Shown: positions 45,901 to 52,920 of the stretch, in pieces | Layout of the letters: each line of letters begins with the position of its first letter | Position numbering within the stretch: position 1 is the first letter of the stretch | DNA from: Fontisphaera persica | GTDB taxonomy: Bacteria; Verrucomicrobiota; Verrucomicrobiia; Limisphaerales; Fontisphaeraceae | DNA length: 64,000 nt | Reading direction: 5' to 3' | NCBI RefSeq assembly: GCF_024832785.1 | Contig: NZ_CP116615.1 | Span: forward strand, 682,001 to 746,000 | Translations under genes and position numbers: made by a program | Notes under the pieces: generated by a model | What the model saw: only the letters and a program-made list of their open reading frames with translations | Told to the model about the DNA's origin: nothing | Database searches by the model: none

Positions 45901-46443
45901 TTGCGCATTGGGTTCCTGCCGCAGGCGCACCCAATACCAGGTGTTGAGGTTGAAGGCGCCGGTGTAACCCGGCCCCCAGGCCCGCAAATCATCCAGCAGC
46001 GAAACGTGGCGGCCGGTTTGCCCCTCGCCTGTGTGGTCACGAAACAGGAAATTAACCCCGCCTGCCTGGCTGGGGGCGGTCGGCTCAATGCCCACGGCCA
46101 CCCCACAACGGACGGCGTCTCCGGTGCCCAGGTTGAGCAGGCGGATGCGCGCCAAAACTTCCTGCGGGTTGCCACTGGCCCCCGCGGCCGCATAATAAAG
46201 ATGGTTGGGATCCCCAGAAGCCGAAAAGACCCGCAACACCCCATTGCTGGCAAAATAGACTGAGGCGCCTTGCACTTGCCATGCGGGAGCCAGGGTGGTC
46301 CCGCGAAAATCATCCTGGTAGCCGTTGACTTGGGTGCCAATTTCCACGGGGCGGTGGTTTTGCCCCCAGAGCGGCGCGGCCAAAATATAAAGCAGCCCCG
46401 TTAAAACGAGGCAGGCTCGCCATGGATGCTGTGGACGCAACAT
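39358..46443 (-). CDS. N-terminal part of second giant exported LTD/CotH protein
   Basis: ATG 46443 is preceded by GAGGGAAGGA and begins a clear signal peptide (MLRPQHPWRACLVL, then LLYILAAPLWGQ). Domains in order: a jelly-roll/LamG-like region (DDFRGTTLAPAWQV); an Ig-like domain (YRWYKNGQLI); a Big_5-like unit (VRLVFSEPLSEAS); a DUF1349-like unit (AGLMARVSEETSQNYAAVF); three LTDs (VISEIMYRPAPHP, VLNEFMAHSAG, VINEIMYAPISG); a CotH kinase-fold domain with QEQMAYAMAEGMDLPFSHRH and VIYPFDLDWLML; a fourth LTD (VFSEIMYHPAEPE); and a carbohydrate-binding-like unit (VNGDFEAPLEGTWV). Real coding in this frame ends near 39,886; beyond that the residues are Gly-rich nonsense. Joined to the downstream part it would encode about 2,659 residues. 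Confidence 0.85.
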   Translation of the reverse strand: MLRPQHPWRACLVLTGLLYILAAPLWGQNHRPVEIGTQVNGYQDDFRGTTLAPAWQVQGASVYFASNGVLRVFSASGDPNHLYYAAAGASGNPQEVLARIRLLNLGTGDAVRCGVAVGIEPTAPSQAGGVNFLFRDHTGEGQTGRHVSLLDDLRAWGPGYTGAFNLNTWYWVRLRQEPNAQGGTTDVFARFWRADGSEPEPANWQLTWDYIPARAARSGYAGITASSSGGLAEFEVDYILIKAAGLPSILVNPDAFPAIQLPVSITHQPQDVVVNELQSATLQVQASGFPPLTYRWYKNGQLIPNATQPTLTLPSVPLADNGAEYYVVVANVASNVSYSVTSRVATVQVIPDTTPPALLRVYPHGLNGVRLVFSEPLSEASATYLFNYSLVTTQAETVAIQSAELSEDGAQVLLHTDTMTEGMGYILTMNNLRDRAAANNALPHPMVTNFVAVGLAPMDVEGSSPPGYVEWIPGGYRLTGGHAGNQITQEGGHFAGTQRSGDFDVRVRISRLEANDLWARAGLMARVSEETSQNYAAVFATRSVAGCFFITQQDGQAQTQGRFPVNYPSTWLRLQREENRLSGYVSVDGERWMLLGSATLDLPSILWVGLAVSSHAAQQWAAADFQDFSDVTSYLTVPLSPERESMGPSSRRTGLVISEIMYRPAPHPTITNSLEFVEIANTRGEPEDLSGWRLSGDIDYTFPAGTVIPGGGFLVVARSPQAIQQAYGLTQVLGPFTNNLPNNNGTLRLRHRTGAVMLEVTYDDEPPWPVAADGAGHSLVLARPSYGENSPLAWAASDQLGGSPGSWDPVTPEPLRAVVLNEFMAHSAGVIGRDYVELFNRSSTPLNLAGCTIADATGTNRFTLPPDTIIPGRGWLHFSQFELGFGLSGGGGTLFLRHPDGRVLDAVRYPPQATETAYGRYPDGAPEWQELTAQTPGRANAPILIRDVVINEIMYAPISGDDDDQYIELYNKGTNTLNIGGWAFVDGIEFQFPPQTHLPPNGYVVIAKNVTNLLAKYPQLNASNTFGNFQGSLAAAGERLALAMFEGSLLTNQVAGPRLAPPTSAQIITDPRSTPQAYVVVDEVTYHNGGRWGRWSDRGGSSLELMDPRSDNRLASNWADSDESAKAPWTTISRTGILDLGNVTPDSLQILPLGAGEYVVDDVVVLNASGQNVLPNGQFNSSASGWVAEGALSLSYWAPALGVNNSGGFLIRAVDRGDNQINRLRASLSSALATGAAATLQAKVRWLRGHPEMLLRLRGNWLEAAARLELPANLGTPGLPNSRYTPNAPPAIHSVTHYPIVPAAQQAVRVTARVHDPDGVAVFQLHYRVDPATNYTTLTLRDNGQSGDETAGDGLFSALIPGQANGAVVAFYLTATDAHATPATSRFPANAPGRECVVRFGEPTPPGTFPIYRIWMTQATFTNWSARHKLDNSPNPVTFVLNNERVIYEAEAQFAGSPYIAPGFNTPSGNRCGYSLAFPADDRLFGSRDLVLDWPGGHGGETTAIQEQMAYAMAEGMDLPFSHRHFIRLYVHGVSDMQRGGVFEAVLQPAGEYLEQWSPEQPKGDFYKIDRAFEFNDSGTRVADPMPRLEVYQSGGQKKIERYRWTWLKRSYDSALDYSPLMNLVDALNAATPEPYTTLTERLVDVEQWMGVFAFEHIINNFDSWGHNIGKNMYMFRPHGGGAWVIYPFDLDWLMLVSPRGPGGFTALTGPLFDSEDPTVTRMYNHPPFRRAYFRAVKRTVDGPMRPEIAEPLMDAKYRSLLANGITLCDGQSLTDPGAVKQWYAQRRGFLLGQLAAVSAPFEVATNYLVRSTNYFTLTGKAPIEVTTLTINGVAWKPVWTSVTNWTLNVPGAQPTNHWVIAALDAAGNTIGTPQAITAVFTNPVPPAKGSVVFSEIMYHPAEPEAQYLELHNRTANHTFDLSGWRINGLGYTFPPGSAILPGQYLILAKNREAYGAAYGASHIVFDQNSGNLQTDGETLTLLRPMGNNQEEIVAQMRYEANPPWPADQQNSAIQLRDARQDIRRVINWANHATWQFKSFTVSNVLTFNLTNLYFRFSNAGEVLLDDLRVEEGAVVGGGTNYVVNGDFEAPLEGTWVKGTMVQPTVREGSVSRSGQYSLRLVATGRAQTVGQSLSQPLVLKTATVYTVSYWYLPSATVTSLQVYVTAFVNSNVVVHAPVYARSPGVGAEGCGVAGVAGGVVERGGGGGGGWGGWSCTMGEPGGGFDGVVFGQPVHEPGAVGVSGGDGVGGWGVSGGELWRRGWRGNELAGGFPVGCGDGVGGAGDADGGWAGGVGLSELPGIEGGAELWELSGRPAGVPAGVSLSDAGDDEQPGACAGAGVHQRMDGGQSFCRGRPCRWQL
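39430..40290 (-). other. G-rich, C-poor coding-strand patch 3
   Basis: The coding (minus) strand is G-rich here: plus-strand bases 40,021-40,080 contain 29 C and 13 G by hand count. It covers the carbohydrate-binding-like unit and the following LTD of the second giant gene. On the coding strand the codons end in G. Edges are judged by eye. Confidence 0.65.
39786..39886 (-). other. Second cluster of five apparent single-G losses
   Basis: Adding one G (coding strand) at five G-runs (about 39882-39886, 39874-39877, 39821-39825, 39809-39812, 39786-39790) restores YARSPGVGGGGGVGLPGLPE, then VWLNEVAVGGGG, WGWVELYNGGSQGVDLTG. WVELYN is the expected LTD core and is absent from the frame as given. 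The net shift matches the change between the two large frames. Confidence 0.75.
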
Positions 46444-46627
46444 CTTCCTTCCCTCACTCTGCCATAAATCAAACTTAAAATCCACCACTTTGCGGCCATG
46501 AACGCCATTTTATTGAGCCATTTTCTCGCCATATCTCAATCGCAGCAGCAACCTAAGCCGGGGGCGGCCCGGGCCAGGCTTCATTTTGCAGTTTTCATTT
46601 TCCCGGGGCGCGTCAAATATATTTGCC

Positions 46628-49297
46628 ATGCAATACTTATTCACCTGTGGACGACGCGGACATTTCTTATGGGTGTTGCTGTTGTCCTTGGGATGGGGGC
46701 GCGCGGCGGATTTGGAACAGTCGCTTTTCCCCTTTGTTTTGCCATGGGACGATGCATCACCCGGCATCACCGACTTGAGCGACACACTGGTCAAACCCGC
46801 CGGGAAAAATGGGCCCGTCACGGTGAGCCGGGACGGCCATTTTCAGGTGGGCGGGCAGCGGATACGCTTCCTGGGAGTGAACATGTGTTTTGGCGCCACC
46901 GTGCCCCAGAAACCCCATGCCGAAATTGTGGCCCGGCGCCTGGCCAAGTTTGGCATCAACGTGGTTCGTTTTCACCACATGGACACGGCGGATTATCCCC
47001 GGGGCATCATCAATGGCAAAGGCGCCCATTCCGGGGATATCCATCCTGAGGCACTGGACCGTTTGCAATACTTCATTGCCCAGCTCAAAGACCACGGCAT
47101 CTATGCCAACCTTAACTTATTGGTGGGCCGGCGGTTTCGGGGCGCCGATGGCCTTCCGGCTGAAATTGAAAAATTGGATTGGAAAGACCGTCATCTTATA
47201 GGTTTTTGGGATGAGAAACACCTGGCGCTGCAAAAGGAGTACGCGCGGGCGCTGCTAACCACTGTTAATCCCTACACCAAACTCTCGTTTGCCGAAGATC
47301 CGGCGGTGGCGTTCATCGAGATTAACAATGAACAGGGGCTCATCCACGGCTGGCTGGGCGGCGAGATAGACCGGATGCCCGCCGTTTTTCAGGAGTCCCT
47401 GCGCCAGCGATGGAATGCGTGGCTGCGGGAAAAGTATGTCACCACGCCCCGGTTGCGGCTGGCCTGGAGCGCAGGTGAGTCAGCCTTGGGGCCTGAGATG
47501 CTGGCCAACGGGCAGTTCAGGGACGGCTTGCAACAATGGAATCGTGAACAGCACACGCCGGCCCGCATGTCCGTCGCCCTGATCAAAGACGTTCCCAATG
47601 GAATGGCTGGCGGCGCGCAGGCCGTCCGCTTGACGGTGGAACAGGTGGGCAGGGAAACCTGGCATTTGCAGTTCAATCAGGCGGGTCTGCGCCTGGAAAA
47701 AGACCAGCCTTATACCCTGGTTTTTTGGGCGCGCAGTGACGTCCTGCACATGCTTTCAGTGGTTGCCTCTCAGGCGCATGAGCCATGGAATAACCTCGGT
47801 TTGAGTGCGTCGGCATCATTGACGCCGACCTGGTCCCGGTTTGAATTTGTATTTCGAGCGTCCCAAAGTGATACCAATGCGCGCATCACCCTCAGCGGCT
47901 TTGGCGCGGCAGGGGCCGTGACTGACCTGGCCGGTTTTTCCTTGCGACCCGGGGGTGTCCTGGGGCTGCGCGAGGGCGAGGCGCTTGAAACGGCGACATT
48001 TGCCTATTTCGACCGCAAATCCATTGGCCAGCGCACGCCGGCCGCTTACCGAGACTGGATGCAGTTCTTGTATGACACCGAAGACCAATACTGGCAGGCG
48101 ATGTACCGGTATTTGAAGCACGATCTTAAAGTCCGTGGGCTGGTCACAGGGACCATCGTGGGGTGCAGTCCGGCCACCATTCAGGCCAAAATGGACTGGG
48201 TGGACACGCATGCCTACTGGCAGCATCCCCAATTCCCCGTGCGTCCGTGGGACGCAGAGGAGTGGATCGTTCCTAACCGCACCATGGTGAACGAGCGCGG
48301 CGGCACGCTGCCGGGGCTGGCGCTCAAACGCGCCGTGGGCAAACCACATGCCTGCACGGAGTACAATCATCCCGCCCCCAACACCTACAATAGCGAGGGC
48401 TTTCTGCTGCTGGCAGCGTATGCCGCCCTGCAGGATTGGGATGCGATTTATGCCTTCGCCTGGTCTCATAGTAACAGCGAAAACTGGAACAGCCAGCGCA
48501 TCGGCAGTTTCTTCGACATTGACCAGCACCCCACCAAACTGGTCACGCTGGTGGCCGCCCACGCCTTCTTTACCCGCGGCGACATTGCGCCCGCGAAATC
48601 CTTGGTGGTGGCCGATTTGCCGCCGGCCCGCGATGTCGAGCTGCTGATGAATGCCCGCTCCTGGAGCCTGGTGGACGCGGCCACGGCAGGCCTCCCCCGC
48701 GAGGCCAGTCTGGTACATCGTGTGGCGTTTAACCCGGACGGCCGGCGTGTCGTGGGCGCCTTGGCGCCCAACCAGGTGAAATTAATCGAAAACCGGTACC
48801 CCTCCGATACGGGCGAGTTGTTATGGGATTTGCGCGATAAACAGCGCGGGGTGGTCACCCTCAACAGCCCCCGCAGCAAGGCCGTGATTGGTTACGGTGG
48901 CGGCCAGACGTTTGCCCTGCGCGAGGTTACCATCGCCCCGGGGGCAGGTCTGCAAAACGGATGGTGTGCCATCACGGTGACAGCCGCCGAGCGAAGCCCC
49001 GCTCCGCGCCGGTGGCTGGTGACGGCCACCGGGCTGGCGCAGAACACCGGCATGGTGTGGAAAAACGCGGAGAAATCCAGCGTGGGCCGCCAATGGGGCA
49101 AAGCGCCGTCCCTGGTGGAGGGCATCCCGGCGCGTCTGATTTTTGCGCAGCCCGCAGCCCGGACCGCAGCCTGGGCGTTGGATGGCCGCGGCCAGCGTGC
49201 CAAAGAATTACCCGTGCGCGCTGATGCGCAGGGCCAGGCCGTTATTGAACTCGGGCCGCAATGGCAAACCTTGTGGTACGAAGTCGGGCCTCGTTGA
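46628..49297 (+). CDS. Exported clan-A-type glycoside hydrolase with carbohydrate-binding insert
   Basis: A (beta/alpha)8 glycosidase of the GH5/GH39-like clan A type with 889 residues from ATG 46628 (an in-frame ATG at 46586 precedes the basic start and hydrophobic stretch RGHFLWVLLLSLGWG). The barrel begins at FLGVNMCFG and NVVRFHHMD. The acid/base Glu is in FIEINNEQG and the likely nucleophile Glu in HACTEYNHPAP. Between barrel parts lies a CBM_4_9-like insert (MLANGQFRDGLQQWN ... RFEFVFRASQ). The C-terminal third is beta-rich without a catalytic motif. The substrate cannot be read; neighbours include an acetyl-xylan-esterase-like hydrolase, so an acetylated plant or algal polysaccharide is plausible. 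It is divergent from the giant gene at 46443. Confidence 0.8.
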   Translation: MQYLFTCGRRGHFLWVLLLSLGWGRAADLEQSLFPFVLPWDDASPGITDLSDTLVKPAGKNGPVTVSRDGHFQVGGQRIRFLGVNMCFGATVPQKPHAEIVARRLAKFGINVVRFHHMDTADYPRGIINGKGAHSGDIHPEALDRLQYFIAQLKDHGIYANLNLLVGRRFRGADGLPAEIEKLDWKDRHLIGFWDEKHLALQKEYARALLTTVNPYTKLSFAEDPAVAFIEINNEQGLIHGWLGGEIDRMPAVFQESLRQRWNAWLREKYVTTPRLRLAWSAGESALGPEMLANGQFRDGLQQWNREQHTPARMSVALIKDVPNGMAGGAQAVRLTVEQVGRETWHLQFNQAGLRLEKDQPYTLVFWARSDVLHMLSVVASQAHEPWNNLGLSASASLTPTWSRFEFVFRASQSDTNARITLSGFGAAGAVTDLAGFSLRPGGVLGLREGEALETATFAYFDRKSIGQRTPAAYRDWMQFLYDTEDQYWQAMYRYLKHDLKVRGLVTGTIVGCSPATIQAKMDWVDTHAYWQHPQFPVRPWDAEEWIVPNRTMVNERGGTLPGLALKRAVGKPHACTEYNHPAPNTYNSEGFLLLAAYAALQDWDAIYAFAWSHSNSENWNSQRIGSFFDIDQHPTKLVTLVAAHAFFTRGDIAPAKSLVVADLPPARDVELLMNARSWSLVDAATAGLPREASLVHRVAFNPDGRRVVGALAPNQVKLIENRYPSDTGELLWDLRDKQRGVVTLNSPRSKAVIGYGGGQTFALREVTIAPGAGLQNGWCAITVTAAERSPAPRRWLVTATGLAQNTGMVWKNAEKSSVGRQWGKAPSLVEGIPARLIFAQPAARTAAWALDGRGQRAKELPVRADAQGQAVIELGPQWQTLWYEVGPR

Positions 49298-49304
49298 ACA
49301 AAGT

Positions 49305-49844
49305 ATGACGGCCGCGCGTTTGCCCTTATTTGTGCATTGTCCCCGTTGCGGGGCGGCGGGACTGACTCAACCGGAGCCGGACGCCTATGCCTGCGGCCAG
49401 TGTGGCTTCCATTATCACACCAATCCGGCGGTGGGAGTGGGTGGTTTGGTGGTGGATAATCAAGGCCGCCTCCTTTTGCTGCGCCGCGCCAATGACCCCG
49501 GCAGGGGAAAATACGGGTTGCCGGGCGGCTTTGTGAATCCGGGCGAAAGCGCGGAAGAAGCCTTGGTCCGGGAAACGCGGGAAGAAACCGGCCTGGAGAT
49601 TCAAGACCTGCGCTTTGTGTGCACTGCCCCCAACGTTTATCCTTATCGGGGCGTGACCTACCACGTGCTGGACATCTTTTTTGCCGCCCGTGCCGCAGCC
49701 CATTCTCAGGCGGCTGCGCGCGCGGAAGTGGACAGCCTGGTATGGTTGCACCCCCACGAGCTGAACTTGGAGGACATCGCTTTTCTCTCGGTGCGCCGGG
49801 CCGTATCACTGTTTCGTGACCCCTCAACCTTCCCAAGGCAATGA
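49305..49844 (+). CDS. Nudix hydrolase with N-terminal zinc ribbon
   Basis: A 179-residue protein. A four-cysteine zinc ribbon (CPRCGAAG ... CGQCGFHYHTNP) leads into a Nudix fold with box GGFVNPGESAEEALVRETRE followed by ETGLEI, matching GX5EX7REUXEEXGU. This layout is seen in NADH-pyrophosphatase-like and ADP-ribose-type Nudix proteins, but a substrate cannot be chosen. Start ATG 49305 is the first Met of the family-like region, seven bases after the glycoside hydrolase stop. The stop overlaps the next gene's ATG (ATGA). Confidence 0.88.
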   Translation: MTAARLPLFVHCPRCGAAGLTQPEPDAYACGQCGFHYHTNPAVGVGGLVVDNQGRLLLLRRANDPGRGKYGLPGGFVNPGESAEEALVRETREETGLEIQDLRFVCTAPNVYPYRGVTYHVLDIFFAARAAAHSQAAARAEVDSLVWLHPHELNLEDIAFLSVRRAVSLFRDPSTFPRQ

Positions 49845-51937
49845 GACCCATACTTTTTTTATGCTGGCTGATGGCCGTGCCGTGGCTGTGCCACGCGGGC
49901 GCGGGAAATCCGGCAATCGCCTCGTCACCTGCGGCGGCGAATGCGCGCCTGGCGCAATACTTGGAGGCGGAAGTGGCCGCGCTGGAACGCCGCACCGCCC
50001 AACTTTTGCAGGATATTCAACCTTGGGAGCAGGTCAGAAACCGATGGCGTGAACAGGCCGCTGAGATGCTGGGACTGCATCCCCTGCCGCCGCGCACCGA
50101 ATTACAGCCGGTCATCACCGGCACGGCCGAACACCAGGATGTCGTGGTGGAAAAGCTGCACTTTCAATCCCTGCCCCGGCTTTATGTGACGGCCAATTTG
50201 TATCGCCCGCGCCACGTTACCGGCCGGTTGCCTGCCGTGTTATACGTCTGCGGACATGGCCCGGTGATAACCAATCAAATCAGTTACGGCAACAAGGTGA
50301 GTTACCAGCATCACGGGGTCTGGTTTGCCCAACATGGTTACCTTTGCCTGATTTTGGATACCGTCCAATGGGGAGAAATCTTGGGCGTCCATCATGGCAC
50401 TTACCGTCAGGACATGTGGTGGTGGAATGCCCGGGGTTACACGCCAGCAGGTGTAGAAACCTGGAACGGGATGCGGGCGCTGGACTATTTGCTCACGCGC
50501 CCGGAAGTGGATGCCAGCCGACTGGCCGTTACCGGCCGCTCCGGCGGGGGCGCGTACAGTTGGTTCATCGCTGCGCTGGATGACCGGGTAAAGGCCATCG
50601 CGCCGGTGGCCGGAATTACGGACCTGCGCAATCATGTCCTCACGGGATGCGTCGAGGGACACTGCGACTGCATGTTTTGGGTCAACACCCATCGCTGGGA
50701 TTATCCCATGCTGGCGGTCCTGGCGGCTCCCCGGCCCCTGCTGCTTGTCAACACGGACAGCGACAACATCTTTCCCCTCGATGGCGTCATACGCACAGAC
50801 ACCCACTTGCGCCGCGTGTATCAGCAGCTCAAACGCCCAAATGATTATGGCCTGGTGATTGGTCCCGGCCCGCACAAGGACACTCAGAACCTTCAAGTGC
50901 CCGTCTTCCGCTGGTTTAATCAATATCTGAAAGGCGAGGACCCCATCATCCATGTGGGGGCCACCAAACCCTTCACCCCGGCACAACTCAAGGTGTTTGC
51001 CACGTTGCCCGCCGATGCCCTCAACACCAATATTCATGAAGTCTTTGTCCCGGCAGCGACCCCGCCATCAGCCCCGGCAAGCTTGGCGGAGTGGACTTCA
51101 TTGCGCCAGGCATGGCTGGACGCGCTCAAGGAAAAAACTTTTGCCGGCTGGCCGGCCGAGGACACGGTGCGCCTGACCAAGGTGGCCTCCGCCAAAGACG
51201 CGGGATTGCTCTGTGAAATCTATGAAATCAGCCCCCAGCCGCACGTTGTCCTGCGGCTTTACACCCTGCAACGCACCGCCTCCCGCCGTCCTCAGCAAAT
51301 GCGCCTCTGGGTGCGCTCCGGCCCATGGGCTGAACCCCAGTTGGACGCCAATTTGCCTGGGGCCTTGCGTGAAACAAGGGCTGCTTTTTCAAGCCACCAA
51401 AACCCCTCAGCCGCGCCCCCAGCAGGGGAAATTTGGCTGGCCCTTTATCCCCGGGGTACGGGGCAGGACACCTGGAGTGGTGATGCCCGCAAACAAACCC
51501 ACCTGCGGCGGCGCTTCATGCTTTTGGGGCAGACGGTGGACAGCATGAGGGTGTGGGATATTCGTCAGTCAGTCCTTGCATTGAATCAGGTCAAGGCGTG
51601 GAACAAGTTGCCCTTGACCCTTGAAGCGCAAGGCAACATGGCGGTGAACGCTCTCTACGCAACGGCCCATTTGCCGGAAAACCTCGTCAACCGTTCCCTC
51701 AGCCTGATTTTACACGACTTGCCCCGTTCCCATCAGCAGGGTCCGGATTATCTGAATGTGCTGAAAATCCTGGACATTCCCCAGGCGCTGCTCCTGGCCG
51801 CTTCAGCTTGTGAGCAGGTGCGCGTGGATACGCCTGAACCCAGCGCTTTTTCCTGGACTGAAACGGCGGCGCGCAACTTGGGATGGGAAAAACGCCTGCT
51901 GATTCGCAGGGGGGATTCCAGTGCCTTGGCTCGCTGA
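49841..51937 (+). CDS. Exported acetyl-xylan-esterase-like alpha/beta hydrolase
   Basis: A signal peptide covers about residues 1-19 (LFLCWLMAVPWLCHAG). The alpha/beta-hydrolase domain has the nucleophile elbow VTGRSGGGAYSW, an acid site in VNTDSDNIFP, and the likely His in GPGPHKDTQN. Its layout (long lead with NLYRPRHVTG, then core) resembles acetyl xylan esterase (AXE1/CE7-like) or prolyl-oligopeptidase-like hydrolases. The second half (about 400-698) looks like a degenerate hydrolase repeat without a nucleophile Ser motif. It shares an ATGA overlap with the Nudix gene and probably a transcript with the glycoside hydrolase, so it may remove acyl groups from the same polymer. Confidence 0.82.
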   Translation: MRPILFLCWLMAVPWLCHAGAGNPAIASSPAAANARLAQYLEAEVAALERRTAQLLQDIQPWEQVRNRWREQAAEMLGLHPLPPRTELQPVITGTAEHQDVVVEKLHFQSLPRLYVTANLYRPRHVTGRLPAVLYVCGHGPVITNQISYGNKVSYQHHGVWFAQHGYLCLILDTVQWGEILGVHHGTYRQDMWWWNARGYTPAGVETWNGMRALDYLLTRPEVDASRLAVTGRSGGGAYSWFIAALDDRVKAIAPVAGITDLRNHVLTGCVEGHCDCMFWVNTHRWDYPMLAVLAAPRPLLLVNTDSDNIFPLDGVIRTDTHLRRVYQQLKRPNDYGLVIGPGPHKDTQNLQVPVFRWFNQYLKGEDPIIHVGATKPFTPAQLKVFATLPADALNTNIHEVFVPAATPPSAPASLAEWTSLRQAWLDALKEKTFAGWPAEDTVRLTKVASAKDAGLLCEIYEISPQPHVVLRLYTLQRTASRRPQQMRLWVRSGPWAEPQLDANLPGALRETRAAFSSHQNPSAAPPAGEIWLALYPRGTGQDTWSGDARKQTHLRRRFMLLGQTVDSMRVWDIRQSVLALNQVKAWNKLPLTLEAQGNMAVNALYATAHLPENLVNRSLSLILHDLPRSHQQGPDYLNVLKILDIPQALLLAASACEQVRVDTPEPSAFSWTETAARNLGWEKRLLIRRGDSSALAR

Positions 51938-51973
51938 GTTGTGTTAAGTCCCAGGGCCATTATTATTTAGGCG

Positions 51974-52918
51974 ATGATTTTTGTTTCACATGCCAAATTT
52001 TTTGCGGGATGTCTTGGGGCCTTGCTGGCCACCGCCGTGGGGGCGCAAACCATCAATCCCATTCCCCAGCCTTACTCCGTGGCCACCAATGCCATCAATC
52101 CCTCCTTATCGCCGGACGGCCTTCAATTGGCCTATACTGCGCTGCGCCCCGCCGAGCGCATCGAAATTCTTGATTTGAACACCAAAACCAATCGTGTCCT
52201 CATAGAACATGCCCAGATGTCAGTGTGGTCACCCGATGGCCGGTGGATTGCCTATCAACAGGTCCGCACGGTGCCGGGAATATTTTCACCGGGTAGTCTC
52301 ATGCGCGTAGTCGAAACCATGGTGATGGATGAAAGGGGAGGCCGTCCCCGTTTTATCTACCCCGGGAGCCGCCCTCATTGGAGTGCCGACGGGCAACGCT
52401 TGTTTGTCGTGGATGATAACCAAGCGCAAATTGTGGCCTGCCGGGTGGATAAAGCGGAAGACCAGCCGCCCGTGTATTGGACGTTGGACAAAGCGCCATT
52501 AGCTTGGATTTCTCCGGATGGGCGAAGGGTGGCTGTCCTGACCAACGAAAACATGGCCGTGTTTGGACGCGAGAAGCAGGAACTGCAATTCCTGATTCCG
52601 GTGGGGGTGATGCGCCACTTATATGTCGCCTGGGGTCATGACAGCCAATACCTGATTATTGCTCTGGGTTCTCCGGAGCCTGAAGGGGATTCTGCGGGGT
52701 TATGGTGGGTGGATTTGCAGGCGCAGAAGATACATCGGTTGGCCAAAGGGGAGTGGCGGGCCTGCTCTGTGCCGGCCAAGGGCGGGCCATTGGCGTCTGC
52801 CCATCAGTCGCCCAATCTGGCGCGTATCTGGGTTTTCCCCTCAGAATGGCTGGAGGCACGCAAGGCCGGACGCGTTCCCCCGTTTGAACCACCCTCACCC
52901 CCACCCCCCAAAGAGTAA
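51974..52918 (+). CDS. Exported TolB-like beta-propeller protein
   Basis: A signal peptide covers about residues 1-24 (FFAGCLGALLATAVGAQT). The 314-residue body has WD40-like (PD40) blades marked LSPDGLQLAY, WSPDGRWIAY and ISPDGRRVAVL. Such propellers bind partners in the periplasm or outside; TolB itself is longer and has an N-terminal anticodon-like domain that is absent here. It follows the esterase by 36 bp and ends two bases before the convergent gene at 52921. A Pro-rich tail (PSPPPPKE) closes the protein. Confidence 0.8.
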   Translation: MIFVSHAKFFAGCLGALLATAVGAQTINPIPQPYSVATNAINPSLSPDGLQLAYTALRPAERIEILDLNTKTNRVLIEHAQMSVWSPDGRWIAYQQVRTVPGIFSPGSLMRVVETMVMDERGGRPRFIYPGSRPHWSADGQRLFVVDDNQAQIVACRVDKAEDQPPVYWTLDKAPLAWISPDGRRVAVLTNENMAVFGREKQELQFLIPVGVMRHLYVAWGHDSQYLIIALGSPEPEGDSAGLWWVDLQAQKIHRLAKGEWRACSVPAKGGPLASAHQSPNLARIWVFPSEWLEARKAGRVPPFEPPSPPPPKE

Positions 52919-52920
52919 TT

